A stretch of DNA of 12,250 nucleotides from Candidatus Villigracilis proximus (GTDB lineage: Bacteria; Chloroflexota; Anaerolineae; Anaerolineales; Villigracilaceae). The notes under the pieces were generated by a model, which was not told where the DNA came from, did no database searches, and saw only the letters and a program-made list of their open reading frames with translations. How positions within the stretch are numbered: position 1 is the stretch's first letter; every line of letters starts with the position of its first letter. Shown here in pieces: positions 1 to 7,446 of the stretch. Made by a program: the position numbers and the translations under genes. The stretch spans positions 1 through 12,250 of the forward strand of contig JADKBB010000050.1 of assembly GCA_016715195.1 (NCBI GenBank). Direction: 5' to 3'.

Positions 1-538
1 GAAAATTTTCCCAGCCGCTATTCAACCAGAAACAAAACCCGTTACGTTTCAAGATTTCCGCCCGCGTTATATTTTCATCATCATGGCTTTTATGTTGACA
101 GGCGCGCTTCCGTGGTTTGCAAAAGGATTGGTGCAGCCTCGTTACACTGCTTCACAAGTTGAGTTGATCGCAAAACTTGAATCAAGCGGTTACGATAATA
201 AAGAAATACAAACTTTCCTTGCACAACCAGAAGCAGTTCTGCTCGAAGGCCGTTTGTTATATCCACGCCTATATCATCGTGATGAAGGCATGGCTTCGGC
301 CAACCCGTGGCCCGCATATCAGATCAGAGATTTTTCACGCATCGGTTCCATTTTGCTCAACAACAAACGCAGCGATTTAATTTTTCTTACAAAAGAAGCG
401 CTAAACTTCCCGCAAGGCGCCGATGCAATTATCCTCGCCTGTCAAAACGATAGCTATCTCGAAGTCCGCGTTATTGATTTTGGCTCTCATTCATACCAGA
501 GCCTGCCTCTCGCCGACCCTTGTCTCACCAATAACTGA
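1..538 (+). CDS. C-terminal part of a membrane protein (5' truncated by window edge)
   Basis: The reading frame is open from base 2 (first full codon AAA) to the TGA at 536-538, so the gene starts outside the window; the ATG at 83 lies inside a membrane segment and is not a likely start. About 178 residues are visible. The first ~22 are polar, then comes one hydrophobic stretch (YIFIIMAFMLTGALPWFA), read as the last transmembrane helix, followed by a soluble tail of about 130 residues. The tail contains EGRLLYPRLY, a PWPAYQ turn and a segment ending in GADAIILACQ. From memory this pattern resembles the C-terminal extramembrane region of large multi-pass membrane proteins of Anaerolineae with no assigned function. 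Only 6 bases separate its stop from mutY, so the two are probably co-transcribed. Function unknown; I do not assign one. Confidence 0.75.
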   Translation, partial: KIFPAAIQPETKPVTFQDFRPRYIFIIMAFMLTGALPWFAKGLVQPRYTASQVELIAKLESSGYDNKEIQTFLAQPEAVLLEGRLLYPRLYHRDEGMASANPWPAYQIRDFSRIGSILLNNKRSDLIFLTKEALNFPQGADAIILACQNDSYLEVRVIDFGSHSYQSLPLADPCLTNN

Positions 539-544
539 AAACTG

Positions 545-1582
545 ATGACTGGAATTTCCCGCCTCCTCCTTGACTGGTATCACCAACACGGGCGGACCTC
601 CATGCCCTGGCGCAATCATCCCGACCCCTACGCGGTTTGGGTTTCGGAGATCATGCTCCAACAAACACGCGTGGAAACCGTGATTCCATACTTTGAAAAA
701 TGGATGAACTTATTTCCCAATGTAAATGCACTCGCAAATTCATCAGAGCAGGATGTCTTAAACGCCTGGGAGGGACTTGGCTATTACAGCCGCGCCCGTA
801 ATTTACATAAAGCCGCAAAAATAGTCGCATCAAAATTTAACGGGGAGTTGCCTCGTGATCTGACAGAGTTACGCAGTCTGCCGGGGATTGGCCGCTACAC
901 CGTGGGCGCCATTGCATCCATGGCTTTCGGCATGGACGAGCCCACGTTAGATGGCAATCTGCGCCGAGTCTTTTCGCGTTTATTTGATGTAGACATCTTC
1001 GCAGATTCGCCCGCTGGCGAAAAAATATTATGGGAACTGGCCGCGCAAAATTTACCTAAAGGGCAGGCCGGTGATTACAACCAGGCGCTGATGGATCTGG
1101 GTTCGATGATTTGCACCCCAAAGAATCCACGCTGTTTGCTTTGCCCGCTGATGAAAATCTGCGAAGCACGTCAACATGGGACTCAGGATTTGCGCCCTGT
1201 TTTGAAGCCGAAAAAAGTTGTTCCGCAATATGTCCACGCGGCGGCGGTGATAATTCAGCGCGGACGAGTACTGCTGGCGCAGCGTCCGCCTGATGGTTTA
1301 CTCGGTGGTATGTGGGAATTCCCGAATGCAAGAGTCAACGCCGACCCTGCCAAAGAGCTGACGAAAGTCCTTAACGCCGCATACAGGCTCAAGGTCAAGA
1401 AAAAAGATGCGTTGGGCATCATCCTACATGCGTACACTCATTTCAAGGTCACTGTCCATGCTTATCGTTGCGAGGCTGTTTCAATCCCAAAAAGTAAAGA
1501 TTTGAAATGGGTAAAAATAACCGACCTGAACGATTACCCAATGGGGAAGGTAGATCGGCAGATCGCACTTAAAATAAAATGA
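545..1582 (+). CDS. mutY: A/G-specific adenine glycosylase MutY
   Basis: Removes adenine mispaired with 8-oxoguanine or G, starting base-excision repair in the cytoplasm. The 345 residues match the family length. HhH-GPD domain at about residues 1-210: catalytic Glu35 (SEIMLQQT), helix-hairpin-helix LPGIGRYTVGAI (112-123) with Tyr118, Asp136 and Asn138 (TLDGNLRR). These four are equivalent to Glu43/Tyr126/Asp144/Asn146 of the Geobacillus enzyme at a constant offset of 8. The [4Fe-4S] ligands are Cys190, 197, 200 and 206 in the standard C-x6-C-x2-C-x5-C spacing. From about 228 a Nudix-like 8-oxoG recognition domain follows (HAAAVIIQRGRVLLAQRPP, GGMWEFP), which separates MutY from plain endonuclease III. 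No Shine-Dalgarno sequence is visible before the ATG, and the upstream stop is 6 bases away, so translation is probably coupled to the membrane protein gene. All key residues are present. Confidence 0.97.
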   Translation: MTGISRLLLDWYHQHGRTSMPWRNHPDPYAVWVSEIMLQQTRVETVIPYFEKWMNLFPNVNALANSSEQDVLNAWEGLGYYSRARNLHKAAKIVASKFNGELPRDLTELRSLPGIGRYTVGAIASMAFGMDEPTLDGNLRRVFSRLFDVDIFADSPAGEKILWELAAQNLPKGQAGDYNQALMDLGSMICTPKNPRCLLCPLMKICEARQHGTQDLRPVLKPKKVVPQYVHAAAVIIQRGRVLLAQRPPDGLLGGMWEFPNARVNADPAKELTKVLNAAYRLKVKKKDALGIILHAYTHFKVTVHAYRCEAVSIPKSKDLKWVKITDLNDYPMGKVDRQIALKIK

Positions 1583-1609
1583 CCGCCTCGTTACGAGACG
1601 GTCATTTTT
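1581..1609. terminator. Bidirectional terminator between convergent mutY and rnj
   Basis: GACCGCCTCG (1581-1590) pairs with CGAGACGGTC (1594-1603) around a TTA loop with one C/A mismatch. The plus side is followed by ATTTTT. The minus side is followed by a T-rich run (complement of 1571-1580, AAAATAAAAT). The stem overlaps the mutY stop (1580-1582) and ends 10 bases from the rnj stop, so it can serve both genes. Confidence 0.85.
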
Positions 1610-1612
1610 ATA

Positions 1613-3256
1613 TTATGCCTTGCTCAATGTGACAAATACCATTGGCCTGCGTTTTGTTTCCTGATGCAGATAACTCTTGATGGTATTGATGATGTCTTTC
1701 TCGCTGCTCATCCCGCCGCCGTTGACTGCTTGCATCACACGTTTGCGGACTTCGGGCAGAAGTGTTTCTGCTTCTTCAGGAGAGACAAATCCACGGGTGA
1801 GGATCTCAGGGTCGTGGAGTAATTTGCCTGAGCGTTTATCGAGACTGATGTCGATCAACAGGATGCCGTTGCGAGCCAGTTGACCGCGTTCCTTCATGAT
1901 GTCGTGGTCAATATCGCCGATTGATTCACCATCCACAAATACATAGCCGCCGGGGATGCGCTCGCCAAGTTGGATTTTGTTGCCGATCAATTCAACAACC
2001 TGACCATTCTCAACGACAATTGTGTTTTCTTCTTCGACGCCTACTTCAACTGCCAATTGAGCATGGCGTTTTAACATACGCAACTCGCCATGAATCGGCA
2101 TGAAGTGTTTCGGGCGCACAAGGTTGATGAGCAGTTTTTGTTCTTCCTGCGCCGCATGACCAGAGACATGGATCGGGGCAATATGGTCGTCAATGACATT
2201 GGCACCGCGCCGTAAAATGCGGTTGACGGTCTTGCTGATGCCTTCTTCATTTCCTGGAATCGGATGTGAGGAAAGTACAACTGTATCATTGGGCTTGAGA
2301 TCAAATTGACGATTGGTTCCTGCTGAAAGCCTGCCAACAATGGAAGACGGCTCACCTTGCGAACCGGTACACATGATGACCACTTTATGATCCTGTAAAT
2401 TTAAGGCTTGCTCGATCGGCACGATCAGTTCATCTGGAATTTCCAGATATTTCATCTTGCGGGCGATCTTTACATTATCCACCATACTGGGGCCGGCAAT
2501 TGCCATTTTACGCCCGCTTTTTATCGCGGCGTCGGCAACTTGTTGTACGCGTGAGATCAGCGAGGCAAATGTGGCAACAATGATGCGGCCCTTTGCTTCT
2601 GCAAATACTTTATCGAACGCTGGTCCGATGATTTTTTCAGAAGGAGTCCAGCCCGGGCGTTCAGAATTGGTTGAATCAGAGAGCAGCAGGTCTACACCGC
2701 GTGCGGCAAACTCTGCAAGTTTTGCAAAATCTGTCGGCCAGCCATCCACCGGGGTATGGTCAAATTTAAAGTCGCTCATATGAACCACCAACCCTGCGCC
2801 CGTGGTGATGCCAAGGGCAACACAATCAGGAATAGAGTGGCTTACGTGAAAATATTCCACTTTGAATTGTCCAATGTTGGAAGATTCGCCGGCTTGAATG
2901 GTTTTAAAATGTGCCTTGTGTTGTGAATTATTTCGAGACAATTTGCCTTCGATCAATCCACGGGTGAGCGGGGTTGCATAGATCGGCACATTGATCTGTT
3001 CAATAAAATGCTGAATTGCACCGATATGATCCTCATGTCCGTGGGTAATGATCAGCCCGCGTACACGATCTGCTTTTTTGATCAAATAATCAAAATCGGG
3101 GATGATGTAATCCACCCCGAGCATGTCATTCTGCGGGAACATAATCCCGGCATCGACAACGATGATTTCGCCCGCGTACTCGTAGGCCATCATATTCTTT
3201 CCCACTTCGCCCAGGCCCCCGAGCGGGATAATTCTTAACTTGTTTTTCTTACTCAT
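1613..3256 (-). CDS. rnj: Ribonuclease J
   Basis: Metallo-beta-lactamase/beta-CASP nuclease with endonuclease and 5'-to-3' exonuclease activity on RNA, the main mRNA decay and maturation enzyme in bacteria that use RNase J. The 547 residues are the usual length. Zinc-site motif HGHEDHIG at 72-79 (His72, His74, Asp76, His77), then His140 (VSHSIPD) and Asp162 (MSDFKFD). beta-CASP motifs follow: CTGSQGEP (296-303), SSHPIPGNE (329-337), HVSGHA (363-368), and the last metal ligand in MPIHGELRM (His389). A C-terminal domain of about 100 residues completes the fold. The start at 3256 is supported by AAGGA about 11 bases upstream, in an A-rich leader. It converges on mutY, and its own promoter lies at 3294-3322. 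Nothing shows whether it is J1 or J2; only one copy is in view. Confidence 0.97.
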   Translation of the reverse strand: MSKKNKLRIIPLGGLGEVGKNMMAYEYAGEIIVVDAGIMFPQNDMLGVDYIIPDFDYLIKKADRVRGLIITHGHEDHIGAIQHFIEQINVPIYATPLTRGLIEGKLSRNNSQHKAHFKTIQAGESSNIGQFKVEYFHVSHSIPDCVALGITTGAGLVVHMSDFKFDHTPVDGWPTDFAKLAEFAARGVDLLLSDSTNSERPGWTPSEKIIGPAFDKVFAEAKGRIIVATFASLISRVQQVADAAIKSGRKMAIAGPSMVDNVKIARKMKYLEIPDELIVPIEQALNLQDHKVVIMCTGSQGEPSSIVGRLSAGTNRQFDLKPNDTVVLSSHPIPGNEEGISKTVNRILRRGANVIDDHIAPIHVSGHAAQEEQKLLINLVRPKHFMPIHGELRMLKRHAQLAVEVGVEEENTIVVENGQVVELIGNKIQLGERIPGGYVFVDGESIGDIDHDIMKERGQLARNGILLIDISLDKRSGKLLHDPEILTRGFVSPEEAETLLPEVRKRVMQAVNGGGMSSEKDIINTIKSYLHQETKRRPMVFVTLSKA

Positions 3257-3293
3257 GTTTTTTGGTTTCCTTTTTAATTTAAATTAAATAATA

Positions 3294-3322
3294 ATTTCAC
3301 CGCCATGGGCGGGTAAGGTCAA
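3294..3322 (-). promoter_or_regulatory. Putative rnj promoter
   Basis: On the minus strand TTGACC (3317-3322) and TGAAAT (3294-3299) are 17 bases apart, giving a transcription start near 3287 and a leader of about 30 bases with an AAGGA ribosome site. The spacer itself holds a small palindrome, CCGCC-CAT-GGCGG, which could bind a regulator. The -10 matches the sigma-70 type consensus at 4 of 6 positions, so this is plausible but not certain. Confidence 0.5.
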
Positions 3323-3360
3323 TTTTGTAGGGCGAAGATTGTTAGTAACGAACTCGACAT

Positions 3361-3397
3361 AAAAAAAGACCCCTGCCGACTTGTTCGCGAGGGGGGT
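3361..3397 (-). terminator. Intrinsic terminator upstream of rnj (minus strand)
   Basis: Read on the minus strand, ACCCCCCT (3397-3390) pairs with AGGGGT (3374-3369) around a 15-base loop and is followed by C then seven T (3367-3361). It would end transcripts arriving from the DUF1992 side about 75 bases before the rnj promoter. Since that gene stops at 3550, its 3' untranslated region would be about 185 bases long. Confidence 0.7.
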
Positions 3398-3430
3398 ATT
3401 CGTGCCACGTTGCGATTGTTCTCAAAACAA

Positions 3431-3450
3431 ACTGTCATAATTGCGACAGT
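3431..3450. promoter_or_regulatory. Operator-like palindrome
   Basis: ACTGTC (3431-3436) and GACAGT (3445-3450) form a perfect 6-base inverted repeat around an AT-rich 8-base centre, the size and symmetry of a dimeric repressor site. A TTGACT hexamer lies next to it on the minus strand (3454-3459), but I see no matching -10. The protein that might bind is unknown. Confidence 0.35.
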
Positions 3451-3478
3451 GAAAGTCAACTTAATTAGTGTGAGTATA

Positions 3479-3530
3479 GCAGGGCGGAGGTGATTTGTCA
3501 AAGCGGATATGACGCATCAGACCGCCCTGC
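3479..3530. repeat. Long imperfect hairpin after the DUF1992 gene
   Basis: GCAGGGCGG (3479-3487) pairs with CCGCCCTGC (3522-3530). Inside it TGATTTGTCA (3491-3500) pairs with TGACGCATCA (3510-3519) except for two central positions, leaving a 9-base loop. Together this gives about 17 pairs. It starts 20 bases beyond the stop of the minus-strand DUF1992 gene and has no T run on either side, so it is more likely a 3'-end stabilising structure or a repeat than a terminator. Confidence 0.55.
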
Positions 3531-3549
3531 GGCCTGCTTCTGTCTTCGT

Positions 3550-3879
3550 TTACTTTCTCCGGCTCTGACGTTTCTGCCGTTCGAGCATAATGTTGAAGTG
3601 CATCTGCTTCTCGCGGATCATCTTTTGAATGCGGCTGCGATCCTTTTCTTCATAGGTCGTGGTCAGCCTTTCCTTGAGCGCGGCGATCTCATTTAATAGA
3701 TCAACTTCCGCCGAGACCATTCCTGCATTTTTTAACATCGAATGTGCCATGCGCAATTCTTCAGGCGTTTCAAAATACGCGCTTAGATCAATCGGCTTGC
3801 CTTTGCCTTTCAAATTATCAAAATCTCCGCGTTCCTGCGCTTCGCGGATAATGGCCTCGACTGCTTTTTCAAGACTCAT
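3550..3879 (-). CDS. DUF1992 (DnaJ-homologue subfamily C member 28 type) protein
   Basis: 109 residues, the normal size for a stand-alone bacterial DUF1992 protein (E. coli YhdN type). The family signature fills residues 9-66: AIIREAQERGDFDNL, then GKGKPIDL, then PEELRMAHSMLKNAG, then EVDLLNEI. The remainder is a charged helix with coiled-coil character and a basic tail (RQKRQSRRK). No enzyme activity is established for the family; eukaryotic DNAJC28 carries the same domain, but there is no J domain here. The start is supported by GGAG seven bases upstream. A perfect TATAAT (minus strand, 3906-3911) about 26 bases before the start is the likely -10, although no good -35 accompanies it. It is divergent from the hydrolase-ligase gene, and their promoters overlap. 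Confidence 0.9.
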   Translation of the reverse strand: MSLEKAVEAIIREAQERGDFDNLKGKGKPIDLSAYFETPEELRMAHSMLKNAGMVSAEVDLLNEIAALKERLTTTYEEKDRSRIQKMIREKQMHFNIMLERQKRQSRRK

Positions 3880-3905
3880 AGTTTTTCTCCATTATCTTTA
3901 ATTCT

Positions 3906-3944
3906 ATTATAAAAATTGACAATCCGCGTTAACTCTTGTAAACT
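3906..3944. promoter_or_regulatory. Overlapping divergent promoters
   Basis: Plus strand: TTGACA (3916-3921), a 17-base spacer and TAAACT (3939-3944) make a strong promoter whose start point would fall at about 3950-3952, on the ATG at 3951. Minus strand: TATAAT (3906-3911) is a perfect -10 for the DUF1992 gene, but the base positions for its -35 (around 3929-3934) fit poorly. The two promoters overlap, so the polymerases should compete. Confidence 0.65.
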
Positions 3945-3950
3945 TCTTCA

Positions 3951-6419
3951 ATGGACATAGACCTCGACCTTTACCGACACGAAATACGAGTCTCCTCCGA
4001 TCCGCTTGTGCGCCTCTCGGCTGTTGATATTTCTCCCGAGCGCCCCGAGCGGACTTTTGTTTTTATCCACGGCTTTGGCGGACAGGCAATGCAGTGGCAA
4101 TATCAACTGCATAAATTTGCCTTGAAGAATCGCGTCATTGCACTGGATATGCGCGGACATGGACTCTCCGACAAGCCATCCACCGGCTACGACATGCCCC
4201 GCATCCAACTGGACCTGGAAACTGCTCTCGACCTATTGAAAGTTTCCACGCCTATAGTTTTGGTGGGACACTCCTTCGGCGGCGCTATCGCCACCGAATT
4301 TGCTGTCAATCATCCCAAACGTGTCGAACGCTTGATCATGATTGCAACAGCGGGGGAGTTTAAATTAAATCCACTTTTTAAACTTGGATTAAACCTTCCA
4401 ACATGGTCACTGCGCGTGATCGAACCGCTGACCAGCCAATGGCTTTCCGGTCCGCCGCATGCTTTGAAACCTTTTTATCTTGATAATCTATCGCAGTGGG
4501 TGGGCTGGGACAAATTTGCGAAGTTGAATGTGCCCACCCTCGTCATCCGCGGACATCGTGATGCGGTTTTTGAAAAACCACTCTTCGAGAAGGTGGCCGG
4601 ATCCATCGTCGGCGCTGACGAAGAAGATATCGGCGCATCAGGCCACATGGTCATGTTGGAGCGCCGCGATGCGGTCAACCGGGCGATCACACGTTTCCTC
4701 GGCGGTGAATCCAAAAAATCATGGCGTGATGATTCGTTTATCAAAGTCAAACCAGAGCGTGATGAACTTTCGGTGGAACGTCCGTGGTTAAAACATTATG
4801 AAGAAGGCGTGCCGTACACGATCGGCATTCCGCGTATTCCCTTGCATCATCTTTTGCGTTCTGCAGTGCGCCGATACCCGAACCGCGCCGCGATCTATTT
4901 TGAAGGCGCAAGTCTTTCCTATCGAAAACTAAACCATGAAGCCAATCGTTTTGCCAATGCGCTAACCGCCATGGGAATTGGCAAAGGCTCGCGGGTGGTC
5001 GTGTATTTGCCAAATATTCCGCAGGCCGTGATTGCTTTTTATGGAATTATCAAAGCGGGCGCAGTGGTTGTATTCACGCCGCCAATGACCGATGCCGAGG
5101 AACTGACTCGTCAGGTAAAAGAAGTGGAAGCGCGCGCGCTGGTCACATTAAATTTGTGGGCAGGCATGGCCGGACAGGTACAAAAAAACAGCGGACTTCC
5201 CCTGCTGGTATTAACCGATGCCGGCGAATATCTTTCTCCCTTCAAACGCATGATCTCACGCTGGCGCAACCGCGGACTGAACGTAGCAGGCGCGATGCAC
5301 TTCCGCCGTTGGATATCCGGTCAGAGTGACCAATCGCCAACCGTGGACGTTATCCCTGAAGATATGGCTGTAATTCAATTTACAGGCGGCACAACCGGCG
5401 ATGCAAAAGGTGTGATGCTCTCGCATCGTAATCTGGTTGCCAATGCCTTACAGACCCGTCACTGGCTGCCGAAAGCCGAAGAAGGCCGTGAACGTTTCCT
5501 GTGCGCGATTCCCTTCTCGCATAGTTATGGACTCACAACCTCTTTGAATGTGCCGGTTTCTCTTGGTGCATCGTTGATCTTAAAGCCGCAATTTCAGATC
5601 AAGGATATTCTTAAGACGATCAAAAAATACAAGCCGACTATTTTTACCGGCGTGCCGAATATGTACAACGCCATCAGTAATTTTCGCGGCGTGCGTAAAT
5701 ATGGAATCAACTCGATCAAGGCCTGTATCAGCGGTTCTGCACCTTTGCACGTAGAAGTGCAGGAATCATTTGAAAAACTCACCAAAGGCAAACTCGTGGA
5801 AGGCTATGGATTAACTGAAGCCTCACCCGTGACTCATGCCAATCCGCTAAGCGGCAGCCGCAAGGTGGGTACGATCGGTATTCCGCTTCCATCCACGCAG
5901 GCCGCTGTGGTCGATCTCGCCCGCGGACGTAAGGAAGTGGAACCAGGTCAGATCGGCGAGCTGGCGATCCGTGGCCCGCAGGTGATGATGGGCTATTGGA
6001 AAAATGAAGAAGCCACGCGCGCAGTCCTCATGGATGACGGTTGGCTCTTAACCGGTGATGTGGCGCAAATGGATGAAGACGGATATTTCCGCATCATCGC
6101 GCGCAAAGCCGACATGTGGTATCCCAACAAACCCGGCAAACCCGCCTTCCCGCGTGATGTGGAAGAAGTGATCTATGAAATCCCACAGATCAAGGAAGTG
6201 GCTGTTGTCGCTGTGGCTGGTCATCCATTTGCCTTTGTCATTGCTGGCCGCGAACGCCCCACGCCTGATGCCGTCCTTGCTTATTGCAAGCGCCGCCTGC
6301 CCCCGGAACTCGTTCCACGCTTTGTGATCTTTATGGATGATTTCCCGCGATCCTTTATCGGTAAGGTCTTAAGGCGCGAGCTGGCAAAACGCTACGGAAA
6401 ACAAATTGCCGGAGAATAA
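3951..6419 (+). CDS. Alpha/beta hydrolase fused to an AMP-forming acyl ligase
   Basis: 822 residues with two enzyme modules. Residues 1-250 are an alpha/beta hydrolase: oxyanion HGFGG (40-44), nucleophile Ser108 in VGHSFGG, acid Asp204 (GHRDAVF) and His232 (ASGHMVM), so a complete triad. After a linker of about 40 residues, 290-820 is an ANL-superfamily adenylating enzyme: ATP loop FTGGTTGDAKG (477-487), YGLTE (619-623), GWLLTGD with Asp703, Arg718, and catalytic Lys805 in SFIGKVLRRE. The expected job is acyl-AMP formation, then probably an acyl-CoA, with the hydrolase acting on a related ester or thioester; the substrate is unknown. Oddities: the hinge lacks the usual Gly-Gly-x-Asn loop (it reads WYPNKPGKPAFPRD) and the C-terminal lobe is about 10 residues short near 756-762. 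An in-frame TAA at 3939-3941 rules out an earlier start. No ribosome site precedes the ATG (see promoter). A second hydrolase gene follows after 21 bases. Confidence 0.9.
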   Translation: MDIDLDLYRHEIRVSSDPLVRLSAVDISPERPERTFVFIHGFGGQAMQWQYQLHKFALKNRVIALDMRGHGLSDKPSTGYDMPRIQLDLETALDLLKVSTPIVLVGHSFGGAIATEFAVNHPKRVERLIMIATAGEFKLNPLFKLGLNLPTWSLRVIEPLTSQWLSGPPHALKPFYLDNLSQWVGWDKFAKLNVPTLVIRGHRDAVFEKPLFEKVAGSIVGADEEDIGASGHMVMLERRDAVNRAITRFLGGESKKSWRDDSFIKVKPERDELSVERPWLKHYEEGVPYTIGIPRIPLHHLLRSAVRRYPNRAAIYFEGASLSYRKLNHEANRFANALTAMGIGKGSRVVVYLPNIPQAVIAFYGIIKAGAVVVFTPPMTDAEELTRQVKEVEARALVTLNLWAGMAGQVQKNSGLPLLVLTDAGEYLSPFKRMISRWRNRGLNVAGAMHFRRWISGQSDQSPTVDVIPEDMAVIQFTGGTTGDAKGVMLSHRNLVANALQTRHWLPKAEEGRERFLCAIPFSHSYGLTTSLNVPVSLGASLILKPQFQIKDILKTIKKYKPTIFTGVPNMYNAISNFRGVRKYGINSIKACISGSAPLHVEVQESFEKLTKGKLVEGYGLTEASPVTHANPLSGSRKVGTIGIPLPSTQAAVVDLARGRKEVEPGQIGELAIRGPQVMMGYWKNEEATRAVLMDDGWLLTGDVAQMDEDGYFRIIARKADMWYPNKPGKPAFPRDVEEVIYEIPQIKEVAVVAVAGHPFAFVIAGRERPTPDAVLAYCKRRLPPELVPRFVIFMDDFPRSFIGKVLRRELAKRYGKQIAGE

Positions 6420-6440
6420 AAAAGCAAGGATGAAGGATAA

Positions 6441-7295
6441 ATGATGAAGGATGAAGTCTTAACAATGAGCGGGGTTCTTGAAAATTCGCAGCATGTAAAT
6501 TTTGTAAAACAGGGTGAAGGCGCGCCGGTCATTCTTACGCATGGACTGGCCGCTTCCCTGCACGATTGGGATGATCTTCTGCCGGAATTAGCCGCTTCAG
6601 GCTATGCAGGGTATGCGCTGGATCTGTTCGGTCATGGTGAAAGCTATAAACCCGCTGACCATCATGAATATACATTCGATGCGGTCTTTGATCATTTCGC
6701 CGCGTGGATCGATTCTTTGCAGATCAATGAACCGATGATCCTTATCGGTCATTCGTTGGGCGGGGGATTGTCTTTGCAATATACATTGCGTAATCCTGAG
6801 CGGGTGCGTGCGCTGGTATTGGTTAATCCATTTTATGATATTCGTCAGCTTCCGCCCATTTTGCAGCTTGCCTTTCGGCGTAAGTTAATCAACACTACTT
6901 TGATTGACCGCACGCCTTATCGGCTCTTTCGCTTTTTTGTGGATATGACCAGCTTCAACTTTTATATTGGTCACCGCGAGACTCATATCCTGCCGGAACA
7001 TATCCGCTATCAGACTGCACTGGACTATACACGCGCCGCTTCAGGAATTTACAACATCCCACGCTCGCTTCCCAACCTGACCGTTGACCTGCCTCTCATC
7101 CAACAGCCGACTCTGCTCCTGTGGGGCGGGCGCGACCAAACCCTCGCCCCCGCTTCATTTCCGCGCATTGGAAATATTCTGCCTAATGTGATTGGTACGC
7201 ATACATTCCCGATCTGCGGACATGTGCCGCATCAATGCCATCCTGAAAAATTTAATCCGCATGTGATGAAGTTTTTGAACGACTTACAGTATTAG
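6441..7295 (+). CDS. Alpha/beta-fold hydrolase
   Basis: 284 residues, a typical single-domain alpha/beta hydrolase (esterase/thioesterase/lipase group), with no signal peptide, so cytoplasmic. Oxyanion region THGLAAS (33-39), DLFGHGES (61-68), nucleophile Ser105 in IGHSLGGG, acid Asp232 (WGGRDQ), His261 (ICGHVPH). A cap region spans about 130-215. Two starts are possible, ATG at 6441 and at 6444; GAAGGA is 3-6 bases upstream, a better distance for 6444. The ATG at 6465 (MSGVLENS) is also usable, since homology would begin only near residue 18. It lies 21 bases behind the hydrolase-ligase fusion and shares its operon, so the pair probably acts on one substrate class; it may release or recycle the acyl product. 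Substrate not deducible. A strong terminator follows at 7401. Confidence 0.9.
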   Translation: MMKDEVLTMSGVLENSQHVNFVKQGEGAPVILTHGLAASLHDWDDLLPELAASGYAGYALDLFGHGESYKPADHHEYTFDAVFDHFAAWIDSLQINEPMILIGHSLGGGLSLQYTLRNPERVRALVLVNPFYDIRQLPPILQLAFRRKLINTTLIDRTPYRLFRFFVDMTSFNFYIGHRETHILPEHIRYQTALDYTRAASGIYNIPRSLPNLTVDLPLIQQPTLLLWGGRDQTLAPASFPRIGNILPNVIGTHTFPICGHVPHQCHPEKFNPHVMKFLNDLQY

Positions 7296-7296
7296 G

Positions 7297-7383
7297 AACT
7301 CACCTTACGCCAAAAACGCGGACTAAAGTCTGCAATCTTAATAAAAAATCAGCCTTATCGAAGAAAACTGCGTAACGTGAGTT
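7297..7383. repeat. Inverted-repeat intergenic element (MITE-like, 87 bases)
   Basis: AACTCACCTTACGC (7297-7310) and GCGTAACGTGAGTT (7370-7383) are inverted copies with one mismatch in 14. Inside sits a second hairpin, GCGGACT-AA-AGTCTGC (7318-7333). It begins two bases after the hydrolase stop. The design, terminal inverted repeats around an AT-rich centre with no gene, is that of a miniature element or a structured 3' untranslated region. A degraded echo (GTAACTCGCGTTAAAG, 7531-7546) lies downstream. Confidence 0.5.
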
Positions 7384-7400
7384 AATAATCTGACAGATCG

Positions 7401-7446
7401 CCACCCTCAAAGAGAATTCGCAAATTCTTTTTGAGGGTGGTCTTTT
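7401..7446 (+). terminator. Strong intrinsic terminator of the hydrolase operon
   Basis: CCACCCTCAA (7401-7410) pairs perfectly with TTGAGGGTGG (7431-7440). Inside, AGAGAATT pairs with AATTCTTT (one G-U pair) around a CGCA loop, giving an 18-pair stem. TCTTTT (7441-7446) follows on the plus strand only. It is about 105 bases after the stop at 7295. Confidence 0.9.

Noticed and set aside
83..538. ATG at 83 as a gene start
   Set aside because: The frame is open to the window edge, the ATG falls inside a transmembrane helix, and no ribosome site precedes it.
3951..6419. OleBC-type fusion of olefin biosynthesis
   Set aside because: OleB belongs to the dehalogenase-like group with an Asp nucleophile; here the nucleophile is Ser108 in GHSFGG, and no oleA or oleD lies nearby.
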